From Myxococcales bacterium UBA1203 (GTDB lineage: Bacteria > Myxococcota > Myxococcia > Myxococcales > UBA5297), in the NCBI GenBank assembly GCA_002309695.1, contig DBXV01000014.1:1-60400 (forward strand): a stretch of 60,400 bases of DNA, in the 5' to 3' direction. Under the pieces are notes generated by a model. The model saw only the letters and a program-made list of their open reading frames with translations. It was not told the DNA's origin and made no database searches. The translations under genes were made by a program, and so were the position numbers. Shown here in pieces: positions 26,349-35,760 of the stretch. Numbering within the stretch: the stretch's first letter is position 1; each line of letters begins with the position of its first letter.

Positions 26349-28475
26349 ATGACCGCGACAGCCTCGAAATCCCGCCCCTTCCCGCTCGCTCTGGCCGCGT
26401 TGTCGTCTCTTTTTTCCCTGGCTCTGACCGGATGCAGCGGCACCCGGGACGAAAGCGACTACCGCCGCCTGTGGAAAACGCCCGAAGCCTTCTGCAGGCG
26501 CTACCTCTCCCGGCACAAGGACCCGGCCAAAATTCCCCTCAAAGATGTCGCCGCCTTCAATCTGGGCATCTGCGCCGAGAATGGCTGGGGAATGCCCGAG
26601 AACAAAGTCGATGCGGCCAACTGGTATCTGGCGGCGGGCAAGGCGGGAAATTCCAATGCTCAGACGCGGCTCATCGCTCTCGGCATCCAGGGCATTCCCG
26701 GGGTGCGGCCTCTGGTCCAGGAGCTGTCGGACTTCCTGACAATGCCCATTCACCACTCGTATCGCGCGACGGCCACAGATCCGGAGTCCATCTATCAGCT
26801 GGGGCTGCTGCACGACTCCGAAACGTCCGGCCTGACGGACCACCGCAGGGCTCTCATCTGTTTTTCCTATGCCGCCTACCAGGACCACCCGGGCGCCAAT
26901 TATCAGATGGGCCTTGAGGAGCTGAAAAAGGGCGGACGTTTCTGCAGGTCTGCCTATCGGTATTTTTCCAGGGCGGCCCGTCAGGGGCATGCGGACGCGC
27001 TCGCGCAGCTGGGGATTCTGCTGTGGACGGAGCTGAGCCAGCTCAAAGACCTGGAAGAGGCCAAGGAGGACGCCGCGCCGCAGATCACCGTCGAGCGGTG
27101 GCAGGCCATTTCCAAGCTGATGCAGGCCGCAGAATCGGGGAGCGCGCTGGCCACCGGCTATCTCGGGCAGCTCTACGCCACGATGGAGGCGCCGATTCAG
27201 GTGCCGCTGAGGCGCAGGCAGAAAGCGCCGCAGCCGCCCAAAAAGCAGGACCAGCAGCTGGCCAAAATGGACCCGCAGTCCCGGAAACTTGCCTCGGACA
27301 TGCTGGGGCTTTCCCCGCCCGCCCCGGAGCATTTCACCATCTTCACCCGCGACCCCGTGCAGGCCCTGAAGTACCTCGAAAAGGCGGCCTCGATGGGCGA
27401 GGAGTCGGCGGAGCTCTTTCTGGGCGAACATCTCGTCGAGGGGGACCTGCTTCCCAAGAATGTCGAGCGCGGTCTGGACATTTTGCAGGGCCTGGCGGCC
27501 AAAGGAAACGAGGCGGCCATTTTCAAGCTGGGAGAGGCCTATCTCAGCGGCCGTCCGGACATTCCCGCCGAGCCGGAGGAGGGCGTGCGCCTGCTGACCC
27601 TGTCAGCGGAGAAGAAGAACCGCAAAGCGCCGCGCCTTCTGGCCGAGCTCTACGAGAGCGGGAAAGGTGTGCTCCCTCAAAATTCGACGCTGGCCGTCGC
27701 ATGGCACGAGAAGGCCGCTCAGGCTGGTGCCGGAGAGTCGGCCATGCGCCTGGGGGAAATCTACGAGAAGGGCGAGCTGGGTCAGGCGCGCGATCTGGAA
27801 AAGGCGTTCAGCTGGTATGAAAAAGCCTCCAAACTGGGAGACATCGGTGCCGCTTACCGCTGCGGTGTCGTGGCCCGGCGCACTGGACAAAAAGCCAGAA
27901 TCGCCGAGAAGTATCTGAGCTGGAGCAGCCAAAAGCGGCATTCCTTTGAAGCCGGTCTGGAACTGGCCGAAATGTACGTGCGCGGCGAGACTGAAAGCGG
28001 CCGCGATGTGGACAAAGCCTGGGAATGGGCGGCGGATATTTTTGACAGGGACCGTGACCCCCGGGGCATCTGCGCCGTCAGCTGCATGCTTCTGGGCCTG
28101 CCCGGGCCGTGGGACGATGTGATTCCCGAACAGCTGGCCGGAAATTCCAATGAGGCGGAACAAAAGGCTTATGCCCGAATGAATCAGGCGCAGCGGCGCG
28201 AATTCCTGCGGAAGCGGGGCATGGGGCATCAGACAAAAGACGCGGACGACGCGGTGAAGATGCTCAAATATGCCTCTGTGAAGGGGTTTCGCGAGGCGAG
28301 CATGCTGCTGGCGCACATCTACGGCGCAGGCATTCATGTTCAGGCTTCGGAAATGGATGCGGATGTATATCGGCAGCAATTAAAACATCAGGGCGAGGAC
28401 GTGAGGCATCTCCCGCTCTTTCCAAAATTCCCGTTTAAGATTGAGCCGCACGAGTCAGGGAATAATCGCCGATAG
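26349..28475 (+). CDS. Sel1-repeat lipoprotein B
   Basis: The protein has 708 residues from ATG 26349, 25 bases after gene A. The lipobox is ALTGC (Cys29). The shared head YRRLWKTPEAFCRRYLSRH and CAENGWGMPENK comes immediately after the lipidation site. Sel1 units follow to about residue 560 (YLEKAASMGEESAELFLGEHL, SAMRLGEIYEKGELGQARDLEKAFSWYEKAS). The shared C-terminal segment is CMLLGLPGPWDDVIP, then QRREFLRKRGM and a last AVKMLKYASVKGFREAS. It lacks the extra Cys-rich stretch of gene A. It is GC-rich like gene A. It is likely co-transcribed with A and located at the envelope. Confidence 0.9.
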   Translation: MTATASKSRPFPLALAALSSLFSLALTGCSGTRDESDYRRLWKTPEAFCRRYLSRHKDPAKIPLKDVAAFNLGICAENGWGMPENKVDAANWYLAAGKAGNSNAQTRLIALGIQGIPGVRPLVQELSDFLTMPIHHSYRATATDPESIYQLGLLHDSETSGLTDHRRALICFSYAAYQDHPGANYQMGLEELKKGGRFCRSAYRYFSRAARQGHADALAQLGILLWTELSQLKDLEEAKEDAAPQITVERWQAISKLMQAAESGSALATGYLGQLYATMEAPIQVPLRRRQKAPQPPKKQDQQLAKMDPQSRKLASDMLGLSPPAPEHFTIFTRDPVQALKYLEKAASMGEESAELFLGEHLVEGDLLPKNVERGLDILQGLAAKGNEAAIFKLGEAYLSGRPDIPAEPEEGVRLLTLSAEKKNRKAPRLLAELYESGKGVLPQNSTLAVAWHEKAAQAGAGESAMRLGEIYEKGELGQARDLEKAFSWYEKASKLGDIGAAYRCGVVARRTGQKARIAEKYLSWSSQKRHSFEAGLELAEMYVRGETESGRDVDKAWEWAADIFDRDRDPRGICAVSCMLLGLPGPWDDVIPEQLAGNSNEAEQKAYARMNQAQRREFLRKRGMGHQTKDADDAVKMLKYASVKGFREASMLLAHIYGAGIHVQASEMDADVYRQQLKHQGEDVRHLPLFPKFPFKIEPHESGNNRR

Positions 28476-28538
28476 AAAACGAATGCTGGTTTTCAGAGGG
28501 GATAAACCGGGGAATTTCTTTCCGAATGTGAGATTTTA

Positions 28539-30749
28539 ATGAAAACATTCAAAATCAGCCTGCCCATATTTTCTCTGATGGCACTTTCAGCTTCCGCTCT
28601 CACGGCGTGCGACATGTCGCCGGAAGCCAAGGATGCCCGCGAGTTTCGCCGCCTGTGGAAATCACCTGAACAATTTTGTCAGAGCTATATGTCCAGGCAT
28701 CCGCTGCCAGATAAAATCACGCGCGAAGATATTTTTGCTTATAATTTATCAGTCTGCGCGGAGAACGGCTACGGCATGGCGGCGGATCCGAAGCGCGCGG
28801 ACCGCTGGATGGAGATGGCGGTGCAGATGGGCGACACGGAGCTGCTGCGGAAGCTCCTGGACCGCAGCCTCCACGGCGACGAGCAGCATCCCCCCAATCC
28901 GGCAGAGGCCGTGCGCTGGCTGGGCGAGGCGGCCGTGCTGGGCGACACGCAGGCGCGCGACCAGCTGGTGTCCATGACACTGAGCGGAACGAAAGATTAT
29001 CCGCCCAATCCGACCGAGCTGGCCCGCTGGCTGGAAAAGCTGTCCGATATGGACGATGACGACGCGCAGCATTGGCTCCTCGACCTTTATATGAATGGCG
29101 TCAAAGGCTTTCCCCCTCAGCCCGCGGCCGCGGAGCGCCTTTTGGGGAAAATGCTCAAGCGCCACGAAAACGACGCGGATTTAATGTATCAGCTGGGGCT
29201 CGTGCTCTCAGTGCAGCAGCCCGCCGGCCTGCCGCTGTCCAATAATGTGATTACGTGGTTCAGCCGCGCGGCCGAGGGCGGCAATGCCAAGGCGCAATAC
29301 TTTATGGGGAATCACCTGCTCCAGCGCCACAGGGAAAAGGCCAAAAGAAACTCCAGTGAATTGCTGCTGCAGTCCTATCGCTATTTCACCAAGGCGGCTC
29401 TCCAGGGGCATGTGGACGCCTTGTGCCAGCAGGCAATTCTTTTATGGACAGAGCCGGCGGTTCATTCATCCGACGCTGAAGCCGCGCATCGGTGGGCCGA
29501 ACGAAGCACCTATTACTCAAACAATCGTTCACCCTATCCAACTGCTCAGAACGAAGCGATTCCTCTGTTTCAAAAGGCTGCCAGTGCGGGCAGCGCCGAA
29601 GCGCATTTCTGGCTGGGAAAAATGTACGCCGCCGGGAATCAGTATCTCAAGCCCGACGCGGCCAAAGCGCTGGAATACCTGGAAAAAGGTGCAGAGCTTG
29701 GCTCCAATTCCGCCATTATTCTTCTGGCTGACCACCTGCTCAAAGGTGACCTGGGGAAACAGGATATTGAGCGCGCCCGCGGGCTGCTGGAAGGTCTGGC
29801 GGTTCAGGACAATGCCGCGGCGTCTTTCCGTCTGGGGATGATGTATTGCGGCGACGACGGTTCAGGCGTTCCGGCCAATCCTGAAAAAGCGGTGAAATAC
29901 CTGAAAACAGCCGCGTCCGCTTATCATGGCGAAGGGACGGACAGGGCCGCGCTGCGCCTGGGCAAAATTTTTGAGTTTGGCCTGAACAAAATTGCGAAGG
30001 ACCCGAAAGAGGCGCTGAAATGGTATAAACAGGCCGCCCATGAACACAATATCGAGGCCTCCCTGCGCATGGGGCGCGTGTATGAAAACGGCGAGCTGGG
30101 CGAGGAGCGCGATTTATATAAAGCATTGTCATGGTATTCTAATACTTATCGGCTCAGCAATGAGATTATGTGGCGCTATGCTTCTGTCGGCCGCCGCACA
30201 GAAAACAATGCGAGTTTTGCCCTGCATCATATTATCAAAGCAGCCAAGGCCGGCTATCCGGAGGCCTGCCGGGAACTGGCTGAAATGACCGCGCGCGGCG
30301 AAGCCAAAGAATGGGACTTAAATGCTGCGTGGAATTGGGCGGACAGAGGCTTCCAGCTGGACGGCAATCCCGGCGGCTATTATGCCGTCGCGGCGATTTT
30401 ATTGGGACTCCCCGGCCCCTGGGACAGCATCGTGCCCGATAAACTCCTCGCGCCGCTGCCGCCCGATTCGGAAGAAAAATATCTGTCCATGCGGCGTCCT
30501 CAGCGGCAGCAGTTTTTAAGGAAAGCCGCCATGGCCAATAACGACGAAACCCGGGAACTGGCTGTGGAAAAATTGAAATTTGCCTCGTCAGAGGGCTCCC
30601 GGGAGGCCAGTCTGGCCTTGGCGGATTTATATTCCACAGGAAAATATGTTCCTAAATCGGCAGAAGAAGCAAAGAAATACCGGGAACTGGCCAAAAGTCA
30701 GAAAGCGGCCGCGCCGCGGCCGGGAGAAAAATCTGACGCAAAGAAATAA
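28539..30749 (+). CDS. Sel1-repeat lipoprotein C
   Basis: The protein has 736 residues with lipobox ALTAC (Cys24). The shared head FRRLWKSPEQFCQSYMSRH and CAENGYGMAADPKRADRW follows at once. Sel1 repeats occupy about residues 80-600 (ALEYLEKGAELGSNSAIILLADHLLKGDLGKQDIERA split; SLRMGRVYENGELGEERDLYKALSWYS). The conserved C-terminal module is AAILLGLPGPWDSIVP, MRRPQRQQFLRKAAMANND and LAVEKLKFASSEGSREASLALADLY. Base composition is AT-richer than in A and B, so the three copies are not equally old or not equally ameliorated. The gap to gene B is 63 bases. It is probably part of the same envelope system. Confidence 0.9.
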   Translation: MKTFKISLPIFSLMALSASALTACDMSPEAKDAREFRRLWKSPEQFCQSYMSRHPLPDKITREDIFAYNLSVCAENGYGMAADPKRADRWMEMAVQMGDTELLRKLLDRSLHGDEQHPPNPAEAVRWLGEAAVLGDTQARDQLVSMTLSGTKDYPPNPTELARWLEKLSDMDDDDAQHWLLDLYMNGVKGFPPQPAAAERLLGKMLKRHENDADLMYQLGLVLSVQQPAGLPLSNNVITWFSRAAEGGNAKAQYFMGNHLLQRHREKAKRNSSELLLQSYRYFTKAALQGHVDALCQQAILLWTEPAVHSSDAEAAHRWAERSTYYSNNRSPYPTAQNEAIPLFQKAASAGSAEAHFWLGKMYAAGNQYLKPDAAKALEYLEKGAELGSNSAIILLADHLLKGDLGKQDIERARGLLEGLAVQDNAAASFRLGMMYCGDDGSGVPANPEKAVKYLKTAASAYHGEGTDRAALRLGKIFEFGLNKIAKDPKEALKWYKQAAHEHNIEASLRMGRVYENGELGEERDLYKALSWYSNTYRLSNEIMWRYASVGRRTENNASFALHHIIKAAKAGYPEACRELAEMTARGEAKEWDLNAAWNWADRGFQLDGNPGGYYAVAAILLGLPGPWDSIVPDKLLAPLPPDSEEKYLSMRRPQRQQFLRKAAMANNDETRELAVEKLKFASSEGSREASLALADLYSTGKYVPKSAEEAKKYRELAKSQKAAAPRPGEKSDAKK

Positions 30750-30780
30750 TGCCTGAACAGTCCGAACTTTTGAAAGGAAA

Positions 30781-31590
30781 ATGACATTGAATAATATCCG
30801 GCAGACAAAAGTTTTCTGGCTCACAACAGTATTCACGGCAGTATTGACAGCGATTCTGGAGGGTTTGTGCATGGCCGCATCCAAAAATGAAAACGCCCCT
30901 GAGAAAAATACGCAGCCCATTCCCCCGCCGCCCGAGGCCCCCGGCGGCAGAGGCGGGCCGCCCGTCTGCGGCGGAAGCGACGACTGGCGGGATAAAAACG
31001 CGCCCGCGCAGATTGATTCAAAGGATATTGTACTTTTTCAGGTGGAAAACAGTTTTACGACATTCGCTGAGCCGCCGGACTTTTCTTTTATTCACGCCTT
31101 TGTCATGCCGCTGGAAAATAAAAAAGTGCTGGCCGGATTATATGTGCGCGCCAATCCCTGGCGCCGCGCCCGGCCGGAAAGAAATCATCCGCGGAAGGGG
31201 CAGGACGAACTGGACGGGGATTATATTCGCGCGGCCGTGGTGCCGTCCGCTGTTTTCGCTGAATTGCAGAAGGTTGTCGAAGAATATAACTTCATTAAAG
31301 ACAATGGACGCCATCACTATACGCATGGACTTCCCGAGAATTTTGGCGGTTCCATAACTGTCAAATATCAAACGGGCGAGCACATCTTTTTTGAGGATAA
31401 TCAAAGCCCTATCATGGACCCCAGGGCAGGCGAAGCCATTGTCCGCGTCCTGCGCGGCTATCTGGATGCCCCCAAAAAAGCAAAAGTTCTCTCGCCGGAA
31501 GAATTGGCTGAATTGTTCAAATCCGTCGAGGACAAATATCCCGCCTGGCGCGCGCGAAATTTTGTCAATCAATATCAGCGGGGAAAATGA
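30781..31590 (+). CDS. Exported protein of unknown function
   Basis: The protein has 269 residues from ATG 30781, behind GAAAGGA. An N-terminal signal-like helix (VFWLTTVFTAVLTAILEGLC) is followed by a Pro/Gly-rich linker (PIPPPPEAPGGRGGPP). The core, about residues 80-230, has FQVENSFTTFAEPPDFSFIHAF split around PPDF, YIRAAVVPSAVFAELQKVV and GGSITVKYQTGEHIFFEDNQSP. It is an alpha/beta-looking domain without a known active site. A helical tail ends the protein. It follows Sel1 gene C by 31 bases on the same strand and may belong to that transcript. No family name can be given. Confidence 0.75.
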   Translation: MTLNNIRQTKVFWLTTVFTAVLTAILEGLCMAASKNENAPEKNTQPIPPPPEAPGGRGGPPVCGGSDDWRDKNAPAQIDSKDIVLFQVENSFTTFAEPPDFSFIHAFVMPLENKKVLAGLYVRANPWRRARPERNHPRKGQDELDGDYIRAAVVPSAVFAELQKVVEEYNFIKDNGRHHYTHGLPENFGGSITVKYQTGEHIFFEDNQSPIMDPRAGEAIVRVLRGYLDAPKKAKVLSPEELAELFKSVEDKYPAWRARNFVNQYQRGK

Positions 31591-31684
31591 AAATGAATTG
31601 AGGAGCAGCATTGCCCCGCCCCTGGCCCTCATTGACATTGTTTTATAATTTTTGGCAGTTTCTTTCTTCCTCCAAGGAGTCCCC

Positions 31685-32245
31685 ATGTCGAGAACGGATT
31701 TTGGCCCAAAATCGCTGGCATTCCCCCAGCCGGTCTTTGTGATTGCAGCTTATGATGATGACGGGCACGCCCACGCGATGATCGCCGCATGGGCCGGCAT
31801 CAGCGGCCCCGGCGAAATCAGCCTTTGTCTTTCGCCCGCGCACATGACCGTCAAATACCTGAGAAAAACGGGCGCTTTTACGGTCAGCACGGCCGACGCG
31901 GCCCACATGACCGCCTGCGATTACCTGGGCATTGTTTCAAGTGAAAACGTTCAGGATAAATTGACAAAAGCCGGCTTCACTCTGTCCAAAAGCCAACACG
32001 TCAATGCGCCCATCATCAATGAACTGGCCATTTGTCTGGAATGCCGCGTCAAAAATTATGATCCCGCGGCCTGCCGTCTTGTGGGCGAAATCATCAATGT
32101 CAGCGTAGATGATTCTGTTGTTGCCGATGGTCAGGTGGATGTTTCCAGCCTGCGCCCGCTGGTTCTCGATCCATTTACCCACGCCTACCGTGTTGTCGGT
32201 GAAACAATCGGCATCGCCTTTGAGGCCGGGAAAAAGCTGATTTGA
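31685..32245 (+). CDS. Flavin reductase-like (FMN-binding split-barrel) protein
   Basis: The protein has 186 residues from ATG 31685, behind CAAGGAG. The fold cues are PVFVIAAYDDDGHAHAMIAAWAGISGPGEISLCLSP split at AWAG, then KYLRKTGAFTVSTAD and a late CRLVGEIINVSVDDSVV. These follow the order of flavoredoxin/flavin-reductase-domain proteins that bind FMN and pass electrons to partner proteins, often in anaerobes. The usual T.NPP-like loop is replaced by CLSPAHMT. It is cytoplasmic. It stands alone and is followed by a strong terminator. The electron donor and acceptor cannot be told from context. Confidence 0.85.
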   Translation: MSRTDFGPKSLAFPQPVFVIAAYDDDGHAHAMIAAWAGISGPGEISLCLSPAHMTVKYLRKTGAFTVSTADAAHMTACDYLGIVSSENVQDKLTKAGFTLSKSQHVNAPIINELAICLECRVKNYDPAACRLVGEIINVSVDDSVVADGQVDVSSLRPLVLDPFTHAYRVVGETIGIAFEAGKKLI

Positions 32246-32286
32246 CGGACCAGCTGTTCAGATATTCTGAGTGATTAACTTAACAT

Positions 32287-32330
32287 AAAAAATCCCCTCT
32301 TCCTATCATTGATGGAGAGGGGAGTTTTTT
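32287..32330 (+). terminator. Rho-independent terminator
   Basis: AAAAATCCCCTCT-TCC pairs with GGA-GAGGGGAGTTTTTT around a 10-base loop. It lies downstream of the flavin reductase gene, with its T-run ending exactly where the left inverted terminus of the 32331-33136 element begins. Confidence 0.88.
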
Positions 32331-32473
32331 GGAAATTATCCAGATGAGTACACCAAGGCTTAGTTAGGACTAATTTTATTTCATTTGTACAACTCATTCT
32401 GACCATTGGAAAACATAGGACAAACGCAAGTTTTCCTGCTCCAGCTTTTCTCGGCGCCTTTGATGCTGAAAAG

Positions 32474-32938
32474 ATGGCTTTTCTCCGCTATGATTCAATC
32501 ATGGAGGTGTTTTCCAAGAACGATTTTAACAGGGAAGTGACTCCATCCAACAAGAAGACAAAGGAATTTATTCAACTCAAGAAAATAGTTTTCTCGTCAT
32601 TGGATAAAAAACTGGTCTTTTTCTATGAAGACAATGCGGAGGAACTCAGGTCGTTTATTAGGAACAACATAGGAACAAAGAATTCGGAAGAACTAAGATT
32701 GATTGAAGTAAATTCGAACAATGTAGTCCATATATTCAACAACTGGCGACTAAAAAACGTTCGTGACACAATCGACATTCCATCTTGGGATGAATTGAGG
32801 AAGTTAGGAATAACGGAGGCCGATTTCTTCCTCGCAGGACTTATCAGCAACAACAATATCTATCTTGAAGACAAGTTGGAACGTCGGATGCAGCTTTTAG
32901 AGGAAATACAGCGATTCAAGCGATGGTATAGCGCCTAA
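32474..32938 (+). CDS. Hypothetical passenger protein of inverted-repeat element
   Basis: The protein has 154 residues, rich in Asn, Lys and Ile, from an AT-rich gene unlike its surroundings. The start is uncertain: ATG 32474 or the ATG nine codons later, neither with a strong Shine-Dalgarno site. It contains EELRLIEVNSNNVVHIFNNW and a helical end (LEDKLERRMQLLEEIQRFKRW). No catalytic motif, helix-turn-helix or membrane segment can be assigned. Its position between inverted termini, with its own terminator, suggests cargo or a remnant of a mobile element. I do not recognise it as a transposase. Confidence 0.6.
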   Translation: MAFLRYDSIMEVFSKNDFNREVTPSNKKTKEFIQLKKIVFSSLDKKLVFFYEDNAEELRSFIRNNIGTKNSEELRLIEVNSNNVVHIFNNWRLKNVRDTIDIPSWDELRKLGITEADFFLAGLISNNNIYLEDKLERRMQLLEEIQRFKRWYSA

Positions 32939-32964
32939 ATAGAGGCTGTGTAAAACAAATAAAG

Positions 32965-33005
32965 CCTTTCCCCAGTCAATAAACTGCGCCTGGGAAGGGT
33001 TTTGT
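32965..33005 (+). terminator. Terminator inside the inverted-repeat element
   Basis: CCTTTCCCCAG pairs with CTGGGAAGGG with one bulge around a 14-base loop, and TTTTGTTGTT follows. It is 26 bases beyond the stop of the passenger ORF. Confidence 0.72.
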
Positions 33006-33142
33006 TGTTAGGGCAGGTCTAAATCCAGATTAGTCGAAATAAAGTCGTTGTATAATCTGGACGAGACTTTGACTTAGAAACAAAACGTCACAAGTTAGCT
33101 CTGACTACGACTTGGTGTACTTAACTGGATAATTCCCAAATA

Positions 33143-33190
33143 AAAAAAACGCCCCCTCTCCATTATCTTCCGGAGAGGGGGCGTTTTTTT
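33143..33190 (-). terminator. Strong bidirectional terminator
   Basis: AAAAAAACGCCCCCTCTCC (33143-33161) pairs with GGAGAGGGGGCGTTTTTTT (33172-33190). It serves the minus-strand lipoprotein esterase gene and, from the other side, the element at its right. Confidence 0.93.
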
Positions 33191-33225
33191 ATTCTGCTTT
33201 TATTCCGTTTATTTCGCTGTCGGTG

Positions 33226-35760
33226 TCAGTCTTCATCCGCGAGGGGGACGGGCGGGTAATAATGCGTCCAGTCGAGAGATGACTTCACATCCGCGCCCGG
33301 ATCGCGCTCAATCGTCGGGGCAGTGTCGGAAGTGCCGGGGTCTAAATAGCTCCGCAGGAACTTCATTGAGGCATTGATGGCTTCCGGACGGTGGAAGACG
33401 AGGAAGTGACCGGACCAGCAGTCGGTGTTGTTGGCAGAGCAGTAGCCGGAGTAGTCACCGCTCTCATCCATCTGGATGAAGGCATTGGTCGTCTTGCCGC
33501 CGGGCCCATTGCCGCTCATGGGGGCATTGACCGCCGTCAGGCCCGCCCACTCCAGTTCAGGCATGTCGGCCACGAGCGGCTTCACGGGCGTCAGGTTGGC
33601 CGCGTAGGAAAGGGCGCGTGCCGAGCGCGCCGGCGTCTCGGAGTCGTTGAGGCCATTCGTCAGCAGCTGGTTGGTGGGGGCGCCGTAGCGCGGGTCCTTG
33701 GACCAGTAGAGCGCGTAGTTGATGGGGTCAGTGACATCCACCATGGTCTGCATGATGGTCATCAGGATGTGCTGCTCGGTCAGCGTCTCACCTGCATTCG
33801 TTTTCAGGTTGAAGAGCGTTCCCAAAAGGGTGGGGAAATCGCCGAAGTCCTTGCGGTCGAGAATGGTGATGCCCAGGCCGCCGCCGCCCGCAGACAGGAG
33901 CCATCCGCCGATGTCATGCTCCACGCCCGCAGCTACGGAACCGGAAAGCGCACCCTGCGAGTGGCCGAAGAAGCCGATTTTGTCCCGGCAGAAAGTAATG
34001 GGCTTTTTCGTGGGGCTGTATTCGGCGGGCACGTCCAGGCCGCCGGTGCGAATCAGGTGCGTCAGGGCCATGGTGTCGATGGCCGACTGGCGAATGCAGG
34101 AGCGGGCCGCGTCGAGGTTCAGGAAGTTGAAGTTGACCAGGGAGAGCAGCGTGTCCTTGTCGATGGCCTGAACGCCGGCCATCTGCAGCAGGGCGCCCAT
34201 GATGCCGTCGCTGGGGATTTGGTACTTATCGACATCGAAGCGGTCGCCGTGGAGCGGCTGGTCCATGCCCACCGAGGCGATGCCGCGCGCGGCCAGACGC
34301 AGCGAGGTGTCGTCGCCCAGGCCGGAATAGGCGTCGCCGCCGGTGCCGTGCGCAATCTCGACGATGGGAATGCAGCCGTCATCGCCGGTGATGGGCATCT
34401 CGGGAATCGTCACCATCAGGGTCAGCTGCTCGTCCTTAAATTTGGGGACGCCCTGATAATTGAATTGGAAGTTTCCGCCCTCGTACAGGTAGGGAACTTC
34501 ACCCTGCTGGTAGTTGCGGCTGTTGAAGGTGGCGGCCAGCTGGTAGAGCTTGACGGTGCTGCTGCTGTTCCACCTCCAGCTGCAAGTCGCCCAGGTGTCG
34601 GTGGAATCGGCGCGCCTACACAGGCTGTTCCAGTAGGAAATATTCGTCGTGTCGTAGGTGGCCTGGGGCTTCCAGAGGCCGCGGTTCAGGTCGCCGTTGA
34701 GGTTTGCGGCAATGCGGCGGAGGCCCTTGGTCACATTCTGGGTCGTGAAGACGGTCGCCACTGCCACGTCGTCGATGTTGATGCCTTTGTAGGCCAGCGT
34801 CTCACGCAGAGGCGCGTACGAGGCGCGCATCTTCTCGTAAAGGTCGTCGTCCACGTCGGTCAGGCCCTCGGGCTTGTCGCCGCGATTGGCCAGCAGGGCG
34901 GACAGAAGGAGCGGCTGATGGACATCGCTGCCGTCGGCGCCCTTCAGGCCGTTCTTCAGAATGACCAGCGCGTATTTGTTGGCCTCGCGCAGAGGGAAGC
35001 CCCAGGTGGGAGCAATGGCGAGGCTGTTGGCCGCCACGTAATTGCCTTCCTGCGCCTGCCATTCCCAGCGCAGCGGCCGGACGCGGCCCCGCTCGGTCGA
35101 GTTGGGGTCGATGTCGATAATTTTGAAGACAGCGTTGGCCTTGAGGAACTCGCCCGGATCGGTGGGGACAGAGGCAAGGTTCAGCGCGCCGTCGAACGAG
35201 ACGTGAACCGCGCCGTTGAGAGAGAAACCGTCCACGCCGTCGGTGACGGACAGGTAGCGGTCCAGGAGCTTGTTGGCCACGGTCTGAGCCAGCGAGTCGG
35301 GCCTGGGGAAGTCGTCGAAGCGGACGGTGCCGTCGGCGTTGCGCCTGTGGTCGGCGGGGAAGGGGAAAGCCAGGAACTCAGCCGGGGTGCCGCCCTTGGT
35401 GCCCGTGGGCGTGATGAGCGCGGGCGAGAAATTGGCGCGGACGCCGGCCTCTTCACTCTCGTCGTTCAGCTCTTTTTCGCTGTCGGTGAAGTTCCAGGGA
35501 ACGCCCGCATCGTCGGAATTCGCCGGGTCCTCCCACCAGTTGCCGCCGTGCCCCTCTTCTTCCTCCCACCAGTTGGTGGGCTCGGTCTCCTCGCCCTCGA
35601 TGTAGATGTTGCCGGAGTCGAGCTGGATGTACCCGGCGTCCGCGGTGGTGTGGCCCGCATCGGGGTGCGTCGTATAGACATCTTCCGGGTCGTCGGAGCC
35701 GCAGGCCGACATTGCCAGGGCGGCGGCCGCCAAAATCGAAAGGTACGTGAATCGTTTCAT
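33226..35760 (-). CDS. Large lipoprotein with alpha/beta-hydrolase (esterase/lipase-like) domain
   Basis: The protein has 844 residues with lipobox SAC (Cys20) and a following Asp/Glu/Trp-rich linker (TNWWEEEEGHGGNWWEDP). The N-terminal domain (PFPADHRRNADGTVRF, DGVDGFSLNGAVHVSF) resembles that of large bacterial virulence-factor-type lipases such as VolA. The C-terminal half is an alpha/beta hydrolase: EIAHGTGGDAYSG fits an oxyanion-side loop, IGFFGHSQGALSG holds the nucleophile elbow with Ser601, and SGHFLVFHRPEA offers the catalytic His. It is probably an outer-membrane or periplasmic ester hydrolase; the substrate is unknown. It is transcribed alone, with a strong terminator. Confidence 0.85.
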   Translation of the reverse strand: MKRFTYLSILAAAALAMSACGSDDPEDVYTTHPDAGHTTADAGYIQLDSGNIYIEGEETEPTNWWEEEEGHGGNWWEDPANSDDAGVPWNFTDSEKELNDESEEAGVRANFSPALITPTGTKGGTPAEFLAFPFPADHRRNADGTVRFDDFPRPDSLAQTVANKLLDRYLSVTDGVDGFSLNGAVHVSFDGALNLASVPTDPGEFLKANAVFKIIDIDPNSTERGRVRPLRWEWQAQEGNYVAANSLAIAPTWGFPLREANKYALVILKNGLKGADGSDVHQPLLLSALLANRGDKPEGLTDVDDDLYEKMRASYAPLRETLAYKGINIDDVAVATVFTTQNVTKGLRRIAANLNGDLNRGLWKPQATYDTTNISYWNSLCRRADSTDTWATCSWRWNSSSTVKLYQLAATFNSRNYQQGEVPYLYEGGNFQFNYQGVPKFKDEQLTLMVTIPEMPITGDDGCIPIVEIAHGTGGDAYSGLGDDTSLRLAARGIASVGMDQPLHGDRFDVDKYQIPSDGIMGALLQMAGVQAIDKDTLLSLVNFNFLNLDAARSCIRQSAIDTMALTHLIRTGGLDVPAEYSPTKKPITFCRDKIGFFGHSQGALSGSVAAGVEHDIGGWLLSAGGGGLGITILDRKDFGDFPTLLGTLFNLKTNAGETLTEQHILMTIMQTMVDVTDPINYALYWSKDPRYGAPTNQLLTNGLNDSETPARSARALSYAANLTPVKPLVADMPELEWAGLTAVNAPMSGNGPGGKTTNAFIQMDESGDYSGYCSANNTDCWSGHFLVFHRPEAINASMKFLRSYLDPGTSDTAPTIERDPGADVKSSLDWTHYYPPVPLADED

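Larger units (their letters stand above)
32331..33136. mobile_element. Putative approximately 0.8 kb element with long degenerate terminal inverted repeats
   Basis: The left end (32331-32373) and the reverse complement of the right end (33091-33136) share GGAA-TTATCCAG, AGTACACCAAG, TAGT-AG and CTAA over about 42 bases. The inside is AT-rich and holds one ORF (32474-32938) and a terminator. No transposase is recognised, so this may be a non-autonomous element or a relic. No clear target-site duplication is visible, and the insertion lies between two terminators. Confidence 0.6.
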
